A program made the translations under genes and the position numbers. A stretch of 64,000 bases of DNA from Sclerodactyla briareus (taxonomy: Eukaryota; Echinodermata; Holothuroidea; Dendrochirotida; Sclerodactylidae): positions 1-64,000 of the forward strand of contig JAODTK010005753.1 in NCBI GenBank assembly GCA_026419785.1. Reading direction: 5' to 3'. Positions 59,430 through 64,000 of this stretch are shown piece after piece. How positions within the stretch are numbered: position 1 is the stretch's first letter; each line of letters opens with the position of its first letter. The notes beneath the pieces are model-generated. The model worked only from the letters and a program-made list of their open reading frames with translations, was not told the DNA's origin and made no database searches.

Positions 59430-60960
59430 AGCGTTTCGCCACTATCAGCAACGAAAGCAATATAGAGGCAGCTTTCCCAGCGTCTCAAAGCCCTAAAGGC
59501 TCCTGGTAATAGGACTCCAAGTACAAGCATAGGTCTCAAGCCGGGGGTTACACCCATGGTCGTAAGCTCCACAAGATTTTCAAATTCACCGAATCTGGAG
59601 GCTAAAGCAACACCAAAGCACTGGGCTCGCATGCTAGTACCCCTATATCCAACAGGAGACAGATTAACCCCGAGACTATAGAGCAATTTCACTGCTGTCA
59701 ATCCCAGTGAAAAGTCTTCAGTAAATTTTGCTCAAACAACTATGGATAAAACAGAAGCCGCCACTGAGAGAGCCAATTTGGCTTTTCAGACCAGAGAGAC
59801 GTCGTTCCCATCTTCGTTGTCAGGCAAGTCATTGAGAAGGCCACAGAACTGATGTTCCACTACAACTTCACCTTGTGATTTTCAAAGCCAGCCATTCGAC
59901 AACAATTTGAGAAAGCGTCTCTGGAAAAATGCTGATAGCGATAGGGGTGGATCAGAAATCGTGCACAATCCTGGAAAGCTCTCTACTAAGATACGGAAAA
60001 AAAAAAAAATGGGCTGTGCAGTAGTGATTGATGGACATTTGACAGAGTGGTTCTCAGTTAAATTGGACCAGACAGGGCTGCCTTCTGTCGCCTACCCTAT
60101 TCAACACCTTCTTGAATTCGTGATGAAAGAATAAAGGACATTGATAATACGCTACGTCTCAACGATAACCTCTCGGTGGACATTCCGTATTGCTGACGAC
60201 ACAACCCGTCCTCTCAGCTGTTTTCCAAAAGCTGCAACTATCTACATCGCAGTCAGAAAGTGCCTGCAAGAACTGGGGTGCTGAAATCATGGTCTCAAGT
60301 GTCAAATACTTTTCCCAAGTCAATCAACCTATTAGTAGCGATTGGCATGATGTTGACTTGTGAGACCTTGTGTTTTTTGGGGAGTGTAGTCCTCCCTGCC
60401 AACCTCAGCAGATGTCGGCAGAGAATCGCCCTAAGCATCAAGGCCTTCGGCCGCCTAAAAAACCTATTTGGAAACATCCCATCAGTACCCCACTGAAAAT
60501 ACGACTCTACAACTGTTTGATCCTTCCGAGTCGCTATATATGTCAGCCGAGACCATGGACGCTCAAAGCCGAGATACCCGCCGACTAGAGGTTTTTGGAT
60601 GAACTGCCACATAGCCATCCTGGGAGTAACACGCAGGACCCGCTATCCACCAGCATGTCCAGCAACAGATTGAAAGATCCCTAATACAAAACAGACCAAT
60701 CAGGAAAAAGACTCAGGTGGTTTGACCATGTGGTACGAAGTCCGGAAACAGCTACTAGCTCGGCCTACAAAGAGGACTCTTCCACCCAACCCTAGACTCA
60801 AGGGGTAACCACAAAGAGATGGGCCGACAAGTGCGTGAGCCAACTGGGCTCCCGACTGTCACCGGCAGAGCGGAGGGCCCAAAACCCAAACCTCCGTCGA
60901 TACTACCGTGGTGAACGTCTGGAGGGGGCGAGGGGACGATTCCTGTCATCTAATTCAGTA
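59430..60960 (+). pseudogene. Second, unrelated LINE relic, reverse transcriptase to C-terminus
   Basis: Plus-strand fragments in family order: DYRAISLLSIPVKS (59674), a QFGF-like segment (about 59780), RQVIEKATEL (about 59822), GCAVVIDGHLTEWFSVKLDQ (60009-60068) followed by an LF-L motif, RIADDTTRP (60186), LGSVVLP then RIALSIKAFGRLKNLF (about 60380-60470), LILPSRYICQPRPWTLKAE (about 60517-60573), LRWFDHVVRSPET (60712), then KRWADKCVSQLGSRLSPAER and a terminal Arg-rich segment to about 60945. This order (ISLLS-IP-K, then ADD, then LILP..Y..E.WTLK, then RWFGHV.R) is that of non-LTR elements distinct from CR1, RTE- or I-like; I cannot fix the clade. It carries at least five frameshifts or stops, and the expected Gly-Val-Arg-Gln-Gly before the palm is degraded. 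It sits 0.3 kb downstream of, and parallel to, the CR1-type relic. Confidence 0.85.
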
Positions 60961-61214
60961 AGTCAGTCCAAGATTTTAGTCTCTTTCTGATCCCTTTTTT
61001 TATACAGCACTGGCTTGCCAGCCTGATGTGCTGCGTCTTGATGAAATGAAGCTATGCAAACGAAAAACAAGCGAAATCGTGAACGTCTTGGTAGCTACGG
61101 TCAAATCTGCCGAAGGTGTAGGATCAGTTGAATTGATCAAGAAACCAACTTTATTTATCCCTAACCTTTTTTTAGACGCGCAACGGCTTGAACCTATGAC
61201 GAGGCCCGCTTAAA

Positions 61215-61460
61215 GAAGGGATGAAAAAGCTATGAAAGAGTAGTGAGAGACGCTCGTTGTGATTCTAGACTGAAAAGCTGGAGATTGTAGGAAGAAGAGG
61301 GAGGGCAAGACAGTGGCAAAGCATTCCAAAAAGCGAGGGGTTCTGACAACGATGAGGAAAAATGAGAAACGTATACACCCCTGTCTCGATGTTCTGTTAT
61401 TAATAACTTCGAAGCTACGCCCAGTCTCCCACTCACTACACCCTCCCCTAATGACATCCA
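61215..61460 (-). pseudogene. Possible LINE C-terminal fragment
   Basis: The minus strand reads SEPLAFWNALPLSCPPSSSY followed by NLQLF and a Ser-rich end. Non-LTR polymerases of the jockey/CR1 group end with '..R..WN.LP.....S.Y.L..FK', so the Trp-Asn-Ala-Leu-Pro and the Tyr-Asn-Leu-Gln spacing fit. Two frames are open across the segment. Nothing upstream on this strand continues the polymerase. It would be a third insertion, opposite in direction to its two neighbours. Confidence 0.45.
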
Positions 61461-61940
61461 CTAATATATGGAATCGACGATATTACGCTTGACCTGAACC
61501 TATACCTCATCGCGTACCTACATTATGTACCTTTCCATTCTTTTGCGGGCCTGCTGTACGTATCCCACTCTGCCTATAATCTGCTCCAGCATGCAATAAC
61601 TAACTCGAGAGAACGAATATGGCGTCGAATATGGACTGCCCGCCCAAGAGGAGAGTCGCCGCAGGTACGCGTTTTCTTTGGGCGTTGCGAGGTTCGTCAG
61701 CACGCTATGACTAAGTGCAGAGCTTCGTAGACGGAGTGCAGATCTGGCACGAACCCTATATAAGTAGCATAAAAACGAGATGATTGGCTTCCCAAAATTG
61801 CTAATCTTCGGAAGATCAAGAAACTGAGGGATGACAGAATTCAACCCCTGGTGGGATATATTGGCAAGAACGCCTCAGGGGAAAAGAGTGACAACGATTT
61901 TTCCAGTAAGTATGAGCTGGTGATCGGCTGTAACAATTCA
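61461..61940. other. No recognisable gene
   Basis: A 108-codon minus-strand ORF (61518-61844) has no recognised motif. 'ctatataagtag' near 61757 is a good TATA-box word, but nothing downstream supports a promoter. Confidence 0.3.
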
Positions 61941-62908
61941 ATTGGATGAATACTTGTAGTGATTAAGCATTAGGGATGTATGAACGGTGAGGATGGTCTG
62001 TTTAGGAGTAAATCCACAAGATGAGCACATGTAAGCCATCTCGACCTCTTTCTGGCATCATTAAGAGATCCTCTCCGAGACATGGAAAATGATATAATGT
62101 TAGAAGTTACCCTATGATTGTTGGTGACTTGCATGTCGTCGATTCGCGATGATTCAGGTTCTTAATACAGAAACTGGAAATTATTCAAACACCCATAAAG
62201 CGTAATTCCTGATGTACCTATAAAACTGCAATATCAACAAGTTGCGGTACCCCTTATTTTGTTGCATGGGGTAGGGATAGGGGAATCTACACATATCCTC
62301 ACTCACTCAGGACTTATAGTACTTCGAACCAATAAATGAAGGATGTTGAAATAGACATGTATGTTCCCAGGAAAGGCAGCAAAAGTAGCAAATTAAACGT
62401 ATGAAAACAACATGAGCCAATGTGAGTAGGGGATTGAATGCTTGTAGTGATTAGCATTAGTGTGTATGACGTGCAGGATGGTCTGTTAAGGAGAGTAAAT
62501 CCACAAGATGAGCACAATGTACGCATGCGAAACTCTTAACAGGCATCATTGAGAGATCCTCATCCGAGACATGGAAAATGATAGAATGTTATAAGTTACC
62601 CTATGCATTGTTTGGTGCCTTGCCATTATGCGTGATTCGAATGATTCCATGGTTCTTAATACAGGAAACTGAAAATTATTTCAAACCAACTAAAGCATAA
62701 TTCCTGAATTTACCTCTAAAACTGTAATATCACAAGTGGGTACCTCTTTTCATGGGGGTAATCAGGGAATCTCCACATATCCTCCACTATCAGACCTAGT
62801 ACTCAAACCAATTAAATGGAAGGATTGAAATAGACATATATGTCACAGAAAGAGCAACTCGGTAGCAACGTTAAAGTAACGAACAACCATGAGCCAAGTA
62901 GTAGGGGG
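61941..62908. repeat. Tandem duplication, two units of about 485 bp
   Basis: Unit 1 (61941-62432) and unit 2 (62433-62908) match along their whole length: 'cttgtagtgatta', 'gtaaatccacaagatgagcaca', 'ggcatcatt.agagatcct', 'gagacatggaaaatgata', 'agttaccctatg', 'tcttaataca', 'taattcctga', 'taaaactg.aatatcaac', 'gaaatagacat', 'catgagcca'. The two differ mainly by one-base gains and losses in short runs. The outer flanks do not continue the repeat. No ORF is conserved. Confidence 0.9.
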
Positions 62909-63670
62909 AACATGTTTCCAGCAGAGCAGGAACACTGGACAGCAAGTACTTTCTCCTGCAGCCTTCCCTCTGCTATTTGACCTACTTTTTAATTGTTTTC
63001 TATGTACATGAAGTTGCATGATTCACATGCTTTCGTGTAATTATACATTCTAAGTTCAAAAGTGAGAGCTGAAAGTGATGATGAGTGATTTCTTCCAGAC
63101 CCCTCCTCCAGCAAGACATAGGTCCACTAGGTATGAGTGGCAATTCAGGAGGGGGGGGCGGATGGAAAAATGCCCCTCAACACATTTCGTGGACGGCCCC
63201 CGGCACATATATCAAATGGCCACGCCCCAATAGTCAGGACAAATTGCGCAAATTTTAAGTCAATGTCCGGAGCAGGCCAATTTCGTGTGCGCTTCGCGCG
63301 CGTAGTGTATAATGCACAAAAAACTGCAAGACGCGCCACTATATTATACATACCGTATGCTCGGAGGTCTAAAGTTTAGGTAATCGGACAATTCAGTAGC
63401 AAAACAACCTGCTGTGCAAGACGGACCTTGCTGCTGTTGTGCCGTTTGTTGCCACTTGCAAAGGGTCTGTGTTTCGTTTGTCTTCGATTAGCTGATTAGC
63501 GAACCCTATTAATCCTTCTCTGTATAGGGCCAAGAGCAAAATTTAGCTCAAAATTACCCCAAACATTGGATATATGCCTGGTAAACAAGCTTATTTCTTA
63601 ACATAGGTAGGAAGGTGAGGTTAAATACTAAACTCCCCGGAATCCCAGTTGTGGAAACTTCGTAATCAAA
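62909..63670. other. No recognisable gene
   Basis: A G-run (63150-63158) and a 'gcgcttcgcgcgcg' word near 63289 are the only notable sequences. ORFs on opposite strands at 63137-63379 overlap and are unassigned. Confidence 0.35.
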
Positions 63671-64000
63671 GATAGCGTCCAAAATGGCCGCCATTTTCAC
63701 TGTTTGGCACAATTTGTCCGCAAATTGTCACAGGAAATAAAAGAGATGTCTACTTATAGTTTGGGCACAAGGAATCAATGAAACAGTTTTATCTTAGTAA
63801 CAAAACGGCTTCTATATCGCGAAACCAATGATGGCTCTAAATGGCCGCCATTTTCACTGTTTGGCACAACTTTGTCCTCAAATTGTACAGGAAATGAAAA
63901 AAAAGAATGTCTCATACGTGTTGGGCACAAGGAATTCAATGAACACGCGCTTATCTTAGTTAACAAACTGTTCCTATTTCGCCTAAACCAACGATGGCGC
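63671..64000. repeat. Tandem satellite, about 160-bp monomer, runs off the window
   Basis: Monomer 1 (63671-63829) and monomer 2 (63830-63992) share 'aaatggccgccattttcac' with 'tgtttggcacaa', 'caaattgt', 'caggaaat', 'ttgggcacaaggaat' and 'ttatcttagt.aacaaa'. A third monomer begins at 63993 and is cut by the window end. Each monomer carries CCGCCATTTT, a YY1-type core, and the mirrored AAATGG word next to it. Confidence 0.85.

Overview
The window reads as intergenic, repeat-dense nuclear DNA from a marine deuterostome invertebrate (echinoderm or hemichordate type). It is not prokaryotic: there are no operons, ribosome binding sites or long ORFs. The assignment rests on many TAGGCCTA-type palindromes, long TA and CA microsatellites, L2/CR1-type LINE relics, a hAT transposase relic, and scattered 'tatagcgct' repeats of the kind seen in such genomes. 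The organism call is an inference. I found no intact host gene, no tRNA, rRNA or other RNA gene, and no CRISPR array. Where repeat copies can be compared by eye they differ largely by one-base indels, so either old repeats or an indel-prone assembly (or both) has broken the reading frames.

Layout. 0-18 kb: a dispersed repeat (copies at about 0.2, 0.85 and 17.9 kb), a 0.4-kb tandem duplication with an 84-bp G tract (5.4-6.2 kb), a four-half-site nuclear-receptor-like cluster (11.2 kb), two GGTGTC minisatellites (12.6 and 15.4 kb), a TA microsatellite (14.8 kb) and the C-terminal part of a hAT transposase (16.1-16.5 kb). 18-20 kb and 47.4-49.1 kb: two inverted copies of a roughly 1.7-2.0 kb repeat that contains a 93-bp minisatellite and a decayed reading frame. 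30.0-31.0 kb and 43.2-44.3 kb: two inverted copies of a second repeat, built around two internal minisatellites. The two pairs are nested (A, A2, B2 inverted, B inverted). 39.6-40.8 kb: L2-like LINE relic on the minus strand. 45.7-46.6 and 55.2-55.8 kb: two copies of a repeat rich in TGACCT half-sites. 57.7-61.5 kb: a stack of three unrelated LINE relics. 61.9-62.9 kb: a 0.48-kb tandem duplication. 63.7 kb to the end: a tandem satellite of about 160 bp that runs off the window.

Nothing here looks like a functional multi-gene system. The most distinctive material is the two inverted repeat pairs, which I do not recognise as named families, and the conserved receptor-type half-sites inside a dispersed repeat. 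All homology statements between copies come from reading the sequence by eye; none were computed.
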